Shown here one piece after another: positions 29,673 through 37,839 of a stretch of DNA of 64,000 nt. Both the position numbers and the translations under genes were made by a program. Numbering within the stretch: position 1 is the first letter of the stretch; each line of letters opens with the position of its first letter. The DNA lies in NCBI RefSeq assembly GCF_900116195.1, contig NZ_FOZW01000001.1:496001-560000 (forward strand), read 5' to 3'. The DNA is from Alloyangia pacifica. GTDB lineage: Bacteria; Pseudomonadota; Alphaproteobacteria; Rhodobacterales; Rhodobacteraceae. The notes beneath the pieces were generated by a model. That model saw only the letters and a list, made by a program, of their open reading frames with translations, did no database searches and was not told the origin of the DNA.

Positions 29673-30407
29673 TCAGTCGTCGTTCGACACGATGAGCCGC
29701 AGGTAGGGGGGGCGCTTGCCGGTGTCTCCTGCAGGTCCATGCCGCTCCTTGGGGGCGGGCCGGAACGGGGTCCGATCTTCCGCGAGGCCACGCAGCGGCT
29801 TCTTAGCTAGATCATCCACGGTCATAGGCGCGGGCGACGCCGGCAGGGCGGCAGCCTCCTGCAAGGGCGCGCGCATCGATATGCTCTCGATGCGGAACCG
29901 ACGCGGGGTGCGCCCGACGCGGCCATGTGTCACCAGAACGCCGATCATCCGGCTGGTGTCGCCGAGGTCGGAGCGCAGGGGCAGCAGCAGCATGTCGCCG
30001 GTCAGGTGACTCTTGCCGAAGCCTTCCTCGGCGAGCAGCCGCAGCCGCACCTCGAGGCCGTCGTTGAAGAGTTTCGCCATCGCGGCGCCGAGTTGTTCAC
30101 GGTCCTCGGGGGAGATCAGGGTCGACAGGGGCATGCCCGCCATGTCCAGCCCCATCAGCTCGTTGAGATGGGTGCCGGACACCCGCAGCTTGGCCAGCAT
30201 CGGCGCGATGCGCTCGCCGAGAAACGCGTATTCCAGCGCGTTTTCGATGCCGCGCGGATCGATCTGGCTGCGCAGCGGCACCTGACCGTCTGCGCCGAGC
30301 AGCCCGCGCCAATAGGCTTCGACCAGCCGCAGCGGGGCAAGGCGCCGCTCCTTCTCACGCTCCGTCATCGATACCACACCTTTGCCGCCGCCACCCAATC
30401 CGAACAT
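29673..30407 (-). CDS. PAS-domain protein (PAS_5 family)
   Basis: 244 residues. The central region (about 25-170), with LVEAYWRGLLGADGQVPLRSQIDPRGIENALEYAF cut into shorter conserved segments, GLDMAGMPLSTLI and LLPLRSDLGDTSRMIGVLVTHG, is a PAS_5 (PF07310) domain, an alphaproteobacterial variant without an attached kinase or cyclase. The C-terminal 70 residues are basic and disordered. Family members are soluble signal proteins of unknown partner. It is divergent from yicC across 238 bp and converges with galU. Confidence 0.82.
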   Translation of the reverse strand: MFGLGGGGKGVVSMTEREKERRLAPLRLVEAYWRGLLGADGQVPLRSQIDPRGIENALEYAFLGERIAPMLAKLRVSGTHLNELMGLDMAGMPLSTLISPEDREQLGAAMAKLFNDGLEVRLRLLAEEGFGKSHLTGDMLLLPLRSDLGDTSRMIGVLVTHGRVGRTPRRFRIESISMRAPLQEAAALPASPAPMTVDDLAKKPLRGLAEDRTPFRPAPKERHGPAGDTGKRPPYLRLIVSNDD

Positions 30408-30645
30408 CCGAGCTCTCCAATCGTAACATTTGCGCCGCCCGGCTGAACCCCCGAAACAGTCTGACCAGCATTGAAGTCGAAGTTACCTCAAATGCGTCCG
30501 GTTTTCGCCCCAATTGTGACTGAAAGGTTAACACTTGGCGCAGAGGGCCCGGTGCTGCCGGGTGGACAGGCGCGCGAGGGATCGGTAGGGCGTTGAAAAG
30601 CGGGCGTCTGGATTTTGCCCGGTCAGGACTTTGAAGGGAACAGGC

Positions 30646-31536
30646 ATGCGGCAATCGATGACCGGCTTCGCATCGCGCAGTGGCGAGACGGCGGGTCTGC
30701 GCTGGGGCTGGGAGCTCCGCGGGGTCAATGGCAAGGGGCTGGAGCTGCGGCTGCGCCTGCCGGATTGGATCGAGGGTCTCGAGCCGCTGGTGCGCGCCGC
30801 CGCGCAGAAGGCGCTGGCGCGCGGCAACGTGCAGATCTCGCTGCGGGTGCAGGGCGGCAACGAGGACGGTGCCGCGGAGCTCGACGAGGCGGTGCTGACG
30901 CGCATCCTGTCGGCCATGGCGCGGATCGAGGGCGCGGCCGCCGGACAGGGGCTGGTGCTGTCGCCATCGAGCGCGGCGCAGATCGTCGCGCTGCGCGGCG
31001 TGCTGAGCAGCAATGCCACGCCCGCGGATGTCGCACCGCTCCGGGCCGAGCTGATGGCGGCCTTTGCCGAGGCGCTGACCGAATTCGGCGAGATGCGCCG
31101 CCACGAGGGCGCGGCGCTGGCGGAGATCCTGACCGCCCAGCTCAATGAGGTGGAGGCATTGATCGCCCAGGCCTCCGAGGCGGTCGAGGCGCGACGCGAG
31201 GAACAGGCCGAGCGGCTGCGCGGCCAGATCGCGCGGGTGCTGGAGCAGGCGCAGGGCGTGGACGAGTCGCGCGTGGCACAGGAACTGGCGCTGATCGCGG
31301 TGAAGTCCGACGTCACCGAGGAAATCGACCGGCTGACCGCCCACGTCGGCGCCGCGCGCGAGCTGCTGGCCGCCGAGGGGGCGGTGGGTCGCCGGCTGGA
31401 CTTCCTGATGCAGGAATTCAACCGCGAGGCGAACACGCTCTGCTCGAAATCCGGCTCCGCCGCCTTGACGCAGATCGGCCTGACCCTCAAGACGGTCATC
31501 GACCAGATGCGCGAGCAAGTGCAGAACGTGGAGTAA
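30646..31536 (+). CDS. yicC: YicC-family endoribonuclease
   Basis: 296 residues. The family start [26 protein letters not shown] and the C-terminal YicC/DUF1732 region ending [23 protein letters not shown] are clear. Between them lies a long helical, probably coiled-coil segment (about 165-235). E. coli YicC is an endoribonuclease that clips the sRNA RyhB, so an RNA-processing role is likely. It is co-transcribed with gmk, 7 bp downstream, a pairing conserved across many bacteria. ATG at 30646 follows GAAGGGAACAGG. Confidence 0.9.
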   Translation: MRQSMTGFASRSGETAGLRWGWELRGVNGKGLELRLRLPDWIEGLEPLVRAAAQKALARGNVQISLRVQGGNEDGAAELDEAVLTRILSAMARIEGAAAGQGLVLSPSSAAQIVALRGVLSSNATPADVAPLRAELMAAFAEALTEFGEMRRHEGAALAEILTAQLNEVEALIAQASEAVEARREEQAERLRGQIARVLEQAQGVDESRVAQELALIAVKSDVTEEIDRLTAHVGAARELLAAEGAVGRRLDFLMQEFNREANTLCSKSGSAALTQIGLTLKTVIDQMREQVQNVE

Positions 31537-31543
31537 GACCAAC

Positions 31544-32188
31544 ATGAACGGACGGCGCGGCCTCCTGATCATCCTTTCCTCGCCCTCGGGCGCGGGCAAA
31601 TCGACCCTGGCAAAGCGGCTGCGCGCCTGGGACCCGTCGATCATCTTCTCGGTCTCGGCGACGACCCGCGACGCGCGGCCGGGCGAGGTGGATGGCGACG
31701 ACTACCATTTCATGACCGAGAGCGAGTTCAAGAAAGCCGTGTCGCATGGCGACATGCTCGAACACGCCCATGTCTTTGGCAATTTCTACGGCTCGCCCAA
31801 GGGGCCGGTGCGCGACGCGATCATCGACGGGCAGGACGTGCTCTTCGACATCGACTGGCAGGGCGCGCAGCAGATCACCAACTCGGAACTGGGGTTGCAC
31901 ACGCTGTCGATCTTCCTGCTGCCGCCGTCGATCGCCGAGCTGAAGCGCCGACTCGAGGCGCGCGGCCAGGACGGCGCCGATGTCATCGACCGGCGCATGC
32001 AAAAGAGCTGGGACGAGATCTCGCACTGGGGATCCTATGACTTCGTGCTGGTGAACGAGGACCTCGACAAGACCGAGGCGCAACTCAAGAGCATCATCAC
32101 CGCGACGCGCCTGCGCCGGACCCAGCAGCCCGGCCTGCTGAACCACGTCCGCGCGCTGCAGGCGGAATTCGAGGAGGGCGATGCGTGA
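31544..32188 (+). CDS. gmk: Guanylate kinase
   Basis: 214-residue nucleoside monophosphate kinase that phosphorylates GMP to GDP with ATP. The P-loop [10 protein letters not shown] is at 12-21; [19 protein letters not shown] contains the GMP-binding residues, and the lid and C-terminal helices fit the family. It is tightly placed between yicC (7 bp upstream) and the gamma carbonic anhydrase gene, whose GTG start overlaps its last codons by 4 bp. Confidence 0.96.
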   Translation: MNGRRGLLIILSSPSGAGKSTLAKRLRAWDPSIIFSVSATTRDARPGEVDGDDYHFMTESEFKKAVSHGDMLEHAHVFGNFYGSPKGPVRDAIIDGQDVLFDIDWQGAQQITNSELGLHTLSIFLLPPSIAELKRRLEARGQDGADVIDRRMQKSWDEISHWGSYDFVLVNEDLDKTEAQLKSIITATRLRRTQQPGLLNHVRALQAEFEEGDA

Positions 32189-32706
32189 CACTCTACGCGT
32201 TGGATGGGATTGCGCCCGAACTGCACGACAGCGCCTGGGTCGCGCCCGACGCCAACCTGATCGGCAGGATCGTCATGGAGGAGGGCAGTTCGGTCTGGTT
32301 CGGCTGCACGCTGCGCGGTGACAACGAGGAGATCCGCGTCGGTGCGGGCTCCAACGTGCAGGAGAACGTCGTGTGCCACACCGACATGGGCTATCCGCTC
32401 ACCATCGGCGCGGGCTGCACCATCGGCCATAAGGCGATGCTGCACGGCTGCACCATCGGCGAAAACAGCTTGATCGGCATGGGGGCAACGGTCCTCAACG
32501 GCGCGAAGATCGGTCGCAACTGCCTGATCGGCGCGGGTGCGCTGATCCCCGAGGGCAAGGAAATTCCCGACGGATCGCTGGTGATGGGCATGCCCGGCAA
32601 GGTGGTGCGTCAGCTCGACGAGGCGGCCATCGAGGGGCTGCGCAAGTCGGCGCTGAACTACCAGCAAAACGCCCGACGCTTTCGCGCCGGGCTTGTTGCG
32701 ATCTGA
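32185..32706 (+). CDS. Gamma-class carbonic anhydrase-like hexapeptide protein
   Basis: 173-residue left-handed beta-helix protein. Hexapeptide repeats run from about residue 18 to 130 and the three metal-ligand histidines are visible as His65 (VCHTD), His82 (GHK) and His87 (LHG), as in gamma carbonic anhydrases and the YrdA/PaaY group. The Cam-type catalytic glutamates are not clearly present, so activity may be low or absent. The GTG start at 32185 overlaps the gmk stop (GTGA), making it the third gene of yicC-gmk. Confidence 0.88.
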   Translation: MTLYALDGIAPELHDSAWVAPDANLIGRIVMEEGSSVWFGCTLRGDNEEIRVGAGSNVQENVVCHTDMGYPLTIGAGCTIGHKAMLHGCTIGENSLIGMGATVLNGAKIGRNCLIGAGALIPEGKEIPDGSLVMGMPGKVVRQLDEAAIEGLRKSALNYQQNARRFRAGLVAI

Positions 32707-32724
32707 TCGATCGGGCGCTGGCCG

Positions 32725-33234
32725 TCAGGCGGTGGCCAGCGCGCGTTCCAGCTTGTTGCTGACTTCTTGCTGAAGCCGCCGCGTGAGCAGGGCGGTCGGA
32801 ATGCCGCGCAAGGCGGGTTTCCGGTTCGGTGCGCGCTGCGTTTCTTGCAGGAAGCCGAGGATCTGCTCGGCGTGCTCGCGGTTGCGCGCCACCAGCTCGT
32901 GACCCTTCACGTTCAGCTTCCAGAAGGCATCTTCCGGCCAGGAAATCGTCGAGGCCTCGAAGGTCTTGCAGGCCTTGCACCAGACCATCCCGCGCTCGTT
33001 CAGCCGATAGCCCACCCCGGTCTCGCCGGGTTGCAGGAACTTCGGCTTGTCGCAGTCAGGCTGCTCCCAGCTGAATTGCTCGGGAAAGAGTTCTTCTACG
33101 ACAACACGGCCCCAGACGTGGGAGTTCTCGGGCACTTCAGGCAGCCGTACGACACAGGTAAACCGGAAAGGCTCGAAGAACTGAGCTGCCTTGCCGCACT
33201 CACTACAGCGTACATCGAGAGGATCGTTTTGCAT
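32725..33234 (-). CDS. Zinc-ribbon-like protein of unknown function
   Basis: 169 residues with two CxxC knuckles, Cys10-x2-Cys13 and Cys86-x2-Cys89, plus Cys27 and Cys61, consistent with one or two zinc sites. The C-terminal third is helical and basic (RKPALRGIPTALLTRRLQQE). I do not recognise the family; the two separated knuckles suggest a nucleic-acid- or protein-binding adaptor. It converges with the carbonic anhydrase gene (18 bp) and is divergent from the PLP-enzyme/phoR operon. Confidence 0.7.
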   Translation of the reverse strand: MQNDPLDVRCSECGKAAQFFEPFRFTCVVRLPEVPENSHVWGRVVVEELFPEQFSWEQPDCDKPKFLQPGETGVGYRLNERGMVWCKACKTFEASTISWPEDAFWKLNVKGHELVARNREHAEQILGFLQETQRAPNRKPALRGIPTALLTRRLQQEVSNKLERALATA

Positions 33235-33547
33235 CTCTATCGACGCTCCTGTGGGTTGTAGGTGCCCCCACCTACACCCTTAAGATGTGTTAAGATTTGG
33301 GCAGAGTGCAACCTAAATTTTTGCAAACTTCTTCTTACACGAGTGTAAATCAGGCGACAGTAAACAGTAGCGCCGAAAGTGGGCTATTGTTGCTGTGTGC
33401 ATTGAATTTCTCGTGAATTTGTAAGAGCTAGGCGTGAAATCCAAAGCGCTTGTTAACCTATCACCCTGAGCGAAAACTTGCCGAGATTCTCTCTCTTGTC
33501 CTGACGGGGGTGCTGTGCAAAGCCTGTGGCCGAAATATGGAGGCCCC
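33235..33547. other. Divergent control region upstream of the PLP-enzyme/phoR operon
   Basis: 313 bp, more AT-rich than its surroundings, with no gene. Near the zinc-ribbon gene end it carries an inverted repeat and a TTAAGAT direct repeat (33257-33296). Confidence 0.6.
33257..33296. promoter_or_regulatory. Inverted repeat and CtrA-like TTAA direct repeat
   Basis: TGTAGGTG (33257-33264) and CACCTACA (33269-33276) are perfect 8-bp inverted arms around CCCC. Immediately after, TTAAGAT occurs twice (33280-33286 and 33290-33296), one helical turn apart, giving TTAA-N6-TTAA, close to the CtrA site (TTAA-N6/7-TTAAC). The regulator is unproven. Confidence 0.4.
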
Positions 33548-34729
33548 ATGGACACCCGCAAGACGCTTATCCGCCCAATTCCCGTTCCAGGCTCGGTCTC
33601 TTCGGCCGTCGTCACGCCGATCATGCCAGCGGTGGTCTACGCCTCCGACAGCCCGGATTCGCTCGACGACCAGTACAATGGCATCACCTCCGGCTACACC
33701 TATGCGCGTGAGGGCCACCCCAACGCCGACATGCTGGCGCAGCGCATCGACGCGCTGGAAGGGATGAGCGGCGGCATTGTCATGGGCTCGGGCATGGCCT
33801 CGGTCGCGGCAGTGCTGCTGGGGCTGCTGAGTTCCGGAGATCACGTGCTGGGGGCCGACCAGCTCTACGGCCGCTCGCTGCGGATGATGACCGAGGACCT
33901 GCCGCGCATGGGCATCGCCACCTCGCTGGCCGATCCAACCGACATCGAGGCTTTCGCCGCCGCCATTCGCCCCGAGACCAAGCTGGTGCTGATCGAGCTT
34001 GTGTCGAACCCGACGCTGCGCATCGCCGACCTCGACGGAATCGCCGCACTCTGCAAGGAGAAGGGCGTGCTGCTGGCGGTGGACAACACCTTCACCACCC
34101 CCGCCGCGATCAAGCCGGTCGAGCGCGGCGCGGACATCGTGATTCATTCGGTAACCAAGCTGCTCGCCGGCCATGCCGACGTGACGCTTGGTTGGGTCGC
34201 AGCCAAGGACCCCGAGGTCAACCAGCGCATCCGCGTCTTCGCGGTGACGACCGGGCTGACCGCCAGCCCGTTCGACTGCTGGCTGGCCGAGCGTGGACTG
34301 ATGACCTTCCCCATGCGCTTCCGGCAGAGCCAGGAGACGGCGCAGCGCCTGTCGGACTTCCTGACCGGCAAGCCCGGCGTGAAGCGCGTGCTCTACCCGG
34401 GGCGAGCCGACCATCCCGATGCCGCCCGCGCGCAGTCGGTGCTGCGCGGCAACCCGGGCAACATGCTCAGCTTCGAGCTGGAGGGCGGGCGCGCCGCGGC
34501 CAATGCGTTCACCGAGGCCGCCGAGGGCATCGCCTTTGCCCCGACGCTGGGCGACGTAGGGACGACGCTGTCGCACCCGGCGTCTTCGTCGCACCGGGCC
34601 CTGACGCCCGAGGGGCGGGCGGCTCTGGGGATCTCCGAGGGTTTCTTCCGCGTGTCGGTCGGGCTCGAGGAACCCGAGGCGCTGCTCGAGGTTTTTGAGG
34701 CGGGCCTCAAGGCCGCGAGCGCGCTCTGA
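33548..34729 (+). CDS. Cys/Met-metabolism PLP enzyme (cystathionine gamma-synthase/lyase family)
   Basis: 393-residue fold-type I trans-sulfuration enzyme. Cofactor-binding segments are YTYAREGHPN (Tyr near 50), GSGMASVAAVLLGLL (phosphate cup), AVDNTFTTP (Asp179) and the Schiff-base lysine Lys204 in HSVTKLLAGHADV. The exact reaction (cystathionine gamma- or beta-lyase, methionine gamma-lyase) cannot be fixed from sequence. GGAGG lies 5 nt before the ATG at 33548. Its stop overlaps the phoR start (TGATG), an unexpected translational coupling to a phosphate sensor. Confidence 0.88.
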   Translation: MDTRKTLIRPIPVPGSVSSAVVTPIMPAVVYASDSPDSLDDQYNGITSGYTYAREGHPNADMLAQRIDALEGMSGGIVMGSGMASVAAVLLGLLSSGDHVLGADQLYGRSLRMMTEDLPRMGIATSLADPTDIEAFAAAIRPETKLVLIELVSNPTLRIADLDGIAALCKEKGVLLAVDNTFTTPAAIKPVERGADIVIHSVTKLLAGHADVTLGWVAAKDPEVNQRIRVFAVTTGLTASPFDCWLAERGLMTFPMRFRQSQETAQRLSDFLTGKPGVKRVLYPGRADHPDAARAQSVLRGNPGNMLSFELEGGRAAANAFTEAAEGIAFAPTLGDVGTTLSHPASSSHRALTPEGRAALGISEGFFRVSVGLEEPEALLEVFEAGLKAASAL

Positions 34730-35793
34730 TGCAGGCCGAGGCGCGCGATCTGGTCGCTGCCATGCCTCTCCCGGCGGTGTTGATCCGCTGGGACGAGCGG
34801 ATCGACGCCGCCAATGCCGAGGCCGTCGCCCTGTTGGGCGAGGGCCTGGAGGAGCGTCATTTCATCACCGTGCTGCGCCAGCCGGTGCTGCTCGATGCGA
34901 TCGAGGGGACGCTGCGCGACGGCGCGGCGCGAAAGACGCGTTACCTGACCAGCAACGGCCGGCAGGACGCGACCTTCGACGTCTCCTGCCGCTCGGTGGC
35001 GCTGAGAAGCGGCACGGGCGTTCTGCTGACCTTCACCGACGTCACGCAAATGGAGCAGGCGGGGCAGATGCGCCGCGACTTCGTCGCCAACGTCAGCCAC
35101 GAGCTGCGCACGCCGCTGACCGCGCTGCTGGGGTTCATCGAGACCCTGCGCGGGCCTGCGCGCGAAGACGCTGCTGCCCGCGATCGCTTTCTCGAGATCA
35201 TGGGCAACGAGGCCGGACGGATGGAGCGGCTGGTGGGAGACCTGCTGTCGCTCAGCCGGCTGGAGGCCGAGGAGCGCGTGCGGCCGACCGAGCCCGTCGA
35301 ACTGCCCGAGCTTCTTGCCGGGGTGCTGAGCGGGCTTGCCCCGGTGGCCGAGGAGGCGGGGGTGACGCTGATCCCCGAGCTTCCCGAGCAGCCGCTGGAG
35401 ATTGCCGGCGATCCGGACCAGCTGCGGCAGGTTTTCGTTAACCTCGTCGAGAATGCCGTGAAATACTCCGGCAAAGGGGCGCAGGTGACTCTACGCCTGT
35501 CTCCCCCCGCCTATCACCCTCGACTGCGCGCCGAGGGGGTCGAGGTTGAGGTGGTCGATACCGGGCCGGGCTTCGATCCGTTACATATTCCGCGTCTGAC
35601 GGAACGCTTCTATCGCGTCGACAGCCACCGCTCGCGCGAGATGGGCGGCACCGGGCTGGGGCTCGCGATCGTCAAGCACATCATCAACCGCCACCGCGGC
35701 CGCCTGCGGATCGAGAGCACCCCCGGCAAGGGCAGCACTTTCCGGGTCATCCTGCCGCTGCGCGCCGCGCCGCCGCGCGGCGAGGACCGGTAG
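34729..35793 (+). CDS. phoR: Phosphate-regulon sensor histidine kinase PhoR
   Basis: 354 residues. An N-terminal PAS-like region (about 8-110) lacks an obvious transmembrane segment, so this PhoR looks soluble, unlike E. coli PhoR. The phosphoacceptor is His124 in NVSHELRTPLT. The ATPase domain has N-box NLVENAVKYSG, G1 VVDTGPGF and G2 GGTGLGLAIVKHI. It should phosphorylate PhoB, encoded 6.4 kb downstream after the pst genes. It starts inside the PLP-enzyme stop (TGATG), and its 3' end overlaps the convergent ParB-like gene by 213 bp. Confidence 0.88.
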   Translation: MQAEARDLVAAMPLPAVLIRWDERIDAANAEAVALLGEGLEERHFITVLRQPVLLDAIEGTLRDGAARKTRYLTSNGRQDATFDVSCRSVALRSGTGVLLTFTDVTQMEQAGQMRRDFVANVSHELRTPLTALLGFIETLRGPAREDAAARDRFLEIMGNEAGRMERLVGDLLSLSRLEAEERVRPTEPVELPELLAGVLSGLAPVAEEAGVTLIPELPEQPLEIAGDPDQLRQVFVNLVENAVKYSGKGAQVTLRLSPPAYHPRLRAEGVEVEVVDTGPGFDPLHIPRLTERFYRVDSHRSREMGGTGLGLAIVKHIINRHRGRLRIESTPGKGSTFRVILPLRAAPPRGEDR

Positions 35794-36477
35794 ACGCGCG
35801 CCGGCTTCCAGCGCGGGCAGGGCGCGCAGCACGTCCTCGACCGAGGGACGGGTGCCCAGCGTTCGCGCGACCCAATCCGCGTGAGCGCCGACGATCTTCA
35901 GCGGGAACCTCGGCAGCCCGATTTCCTTGGCGATGCAGAAGCGGTGATTGCCGGAACCGGTCTTCACGATCTCGCCATGCGGGCCGATGATGGCGGTGCT
36001 TGCATAGCCTTCGGTCTCGGCTTCGGGGCGATAGCCCTCGCGTTCGAGGCTTTCGACCAGCGCGAGCACGTAGGACACGAAGAACTCGTCGATCTCCGCC
36101 GCGCTGTGCATCGCGATGTCCTTGTGCCGGGCGCAACCGGTTTCGCGCAGCTCTGCCATGAGGTCGCGGTGCCAGGCGCTGCGCGAGACGTCATCGCGGT
36201 TTGCCAGAAGGTCGGCGATCCGGCGGTATCGCGGGGTCAGGTCGATCGGCTCGGGGGTCGCGAAAGCCTCGGGGGGAATCACGAAGGGTTCGCGCCGCTT
36301 GATCCAGGGACGGAGCATTTTGACGACCCCGGAAGGCAGGTAGCGCGAAAGTTGGCGGACGCGCCGCTTGCCGACGGGCCATTTGCTGCCGACTGTCATC
36401 TGGACCTTGGCGGGATCGACCCAGATCACCGCCTGCTCGCCGAGAGAGTGCAAAAATGTGCGCTGTGTCAAAGGCAT
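35581..36477 (-). CDS. ParB/Srx-like protein of unknown function, 3' end antisense to phoR
   Basis: 298 residues. The central segment TAIIGPHGEIVKTGSGNHRFCIAKEIG followed by PLKIVGAHADWV resembles the ParB/sulfiredoxin-like fold (GNHR motif), seen in DNA-partition and nuclease-like proteins; no HTH is visible. The last 71 codons run antisense to the end of phoR and are alanine/arginine-rich and unlike a folded domain, suggesting that an ancestral stop near 35795 was lost. GAGGAGG precedes the ATG at 36477. It separates phoR from the pst operon, and its promoter faces away from the Pho box. Confidence 0.72.
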   Translation of the reverse strand: MPLTQRTFLHSLGEQAVIWVDPAKVQMTVGSKWPVGKRRVRQLSRYLPSGVVKMLRPWIKRREPFVIPPEAFATPEPIDLTPRYRRIADLLANRDDVSRSAWHRDLMAELRETGCARHKDIAMHSAAEIDEFFVSYVLALVESLEREGYRPEAETEGYASTAIIGPHGEIVKTGSGNHRFCIAKEIGLPRFPLKIVGAHADWVARTLGTRPSVEDVLRALPALEAGARLPVLAARRRGAQRQDDPESAALAGGALDPQAAAVAVDDVLDDREPQPGAAHLARAVAVDAIEAFRQTRNM

Positions 36478-36605
36478 AGTAGAGATTCCTCCTCGGGTCC
36501 CTTGGGTGATCTGCGGTCGTTCGACATGTCTAGGGCGAGCATGAGAGGGCGTCATATTCTCTCAGATTGATCGGGATGAGTATGGAATAAGCCGCTTTTC
36601 GGGCG

Positions 36606-36634
36606 TTGTCATGAAACTGTTACGTGGATGTCAC
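36606..36634 (+). promoter_or_regulatory. Pho box upstream of pstS
   Basis: Three 7-bp repeats with exact 11-bp periodicity: TTGTCAT (36606), CTGTTAC (36617) and ATGTCAC (36628). This is the tandem direct repeat bound by phosphorylated PhoB. It lies 82 bp before the pstS start, consistent with activation of the pst operon under phosphate starvation. Confidence 0.88.
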
Positions 36635-36715
36635 AAAAGGATTGCGCAGGACGCCTACGCACCGCCCTGAGGTTCCCGACCGGGGGACTGCAAATGACCA
36701 AACAGGAGCATTCCT

Positions 36716-37744
36716 ATGCAATCCGTGAAACTCGCCGTTTCGGCACTCGCGCTCGCCGCCGCTTCGGCCACCGCAGCTGCCGCACGTGACAACGTTCAGG
36801 TTGCCGGCTCGTCGACCGTGCTGCCCTACGCCTCGATTGTCGCCGAAGCCTTCGGCGAGAACTTCGACTTCCCGACCCCCGTCGTGGAATCGGGCGGCTC
36901 CTCGGCTGGCCTGAAGCGCTTCTGCGAAGGCGTGGGCGAGAACACCATCGACATCGCGAACGCCTCGCGCGCCATCAAGGACAAAGAAATCCAAGCCTGT
37001 GCCGACGCCGGCGTGACCGACATCATCCAGGTTCGCATCGGCTATGACGGCATTGTCTTCGCCTCGCAGAAGGACGGCCCCGAGTTCACCGCATTCGAGC
37101 CGGCTGACTGGTACAACGCCCTGGCGCCGAAAGTCGTCGTGGATGGCGAGCTGGTCGACAACCCCTACACCAAGTGGTCCGAGTTCAACGCCGAGCTGCC
37201 CGACGTCGAGATCGCTGCCTTCATCCCGGGCACCAAGCACGGCACTCGCGAAGTCTTCGAAGAGAAGGTCCTGGCGGCTGGCTGTGAAGCCACCGGCGCG
37301 CTGGAAGCCATGATCGCCTCGGGCATGTCCGAAGATGACGCCGAAGATGCCTGCATCTCGGTCCGCACCGATGGCAAGTCGGTCGACATCGACGGCGACT
37401 ACACCGAGACCCTCGCCCGTATCGACAGCAACTCGAACGGCGTCGGCGTCTTCGGCCTGGCGTTCTACGAGAACAACACCGACAAGCTCAAGGTCGCGAC
37501 CATGTCCGGCGTCGAGCCCTCGACCGAGACCATCGCCGCTGGCGAGTACCCGGTGTCGCGTCCGCTCTACTTCTACATCAAGAAGGCCCACATCGGCGTC
37601 ATCCCCGGCCTGAAGGAGTTCGCAGAATTCTTCGTCGCCGACGAGATCGCCGGTCCCGATGGCCCGCTGTCCAACTACGGCCTCGTGGCTGACCCGGAAC
37701 TGGGCGCGACCCAGGAAATGGTCGCCAACGAAGAAACCATGTAA
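36716..37744 (+). CDS. pstS: Periplasmic phosphate-binding protein
   Basis: 342 residues with signal peptide (cleavage near TAAAARDN). The PstS fold is shown by QVAGSSTVLPY (phosphate-binding loop 1), ESGGSSAGLKRFCEG (loop 2) and IPGTKHGTREVFEE, whose main-chain and Ser/Thr groups hold phosphate. It captures periplasmic phosphate for PstCAB. AGGAG lies before the start; the strong Pho box is 82 bp upstream. A strong hairpin follows the gene, as usual for binding-protein genes that are expressed above the rest of the operon. Confidence 0.96.
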   Translation: MQSVKLAVSALALAAASATAAAARDNVQVAGSSTVLPYASIVAEAFGENFDFPTPVVESGGSSAGLKRFCEGVGENTIDIANASRAIKDKEIQACADAGVTDIIQVRIGYDGIVFASQKDGPEFTAFEPADWYNALAPKVVVDGELVDNPYTKWSEFNAELPDVEIAAFIPGTKHGTREVFEEKVLAAGCEATGALEAMIASGMSEDDAEDACISVRTDGKSVDIDGDYTETLARIDSNSNGVGVFGLAFYENNTDKLKVATMSGVEPSTETIAAGEYPVSRPLYFYIKKAHIGVIPGLKEFAEFFVADEIAGPDGPLSNYGLVADPELGATQEMVANEETM

Positions 37745-37765
37745 TCGGACCAGCTTTCCGATGCT

Positions 37766-37799
37766 CGGAGGGCGGTGCGACACACCGCCCTCCGTTTTT
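37766..37799 (+). terminator. Partial terminator/mRNA-protecting hairpin after pstS
   Basis: Perfect 12-bp stem CGGAGGGCGGTG/CACCGCCCTCCG (37766-37777 and 37783-37794) with a 5-base loop and five T residues. It probably stops most transcription while allowing some read-through into pstC. Confidence 0.85.
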
Positions 37800-37839
37800 G
37801 CTTTATGGTGAGTGATCACCAGACAAACCTGGGGGCCCG

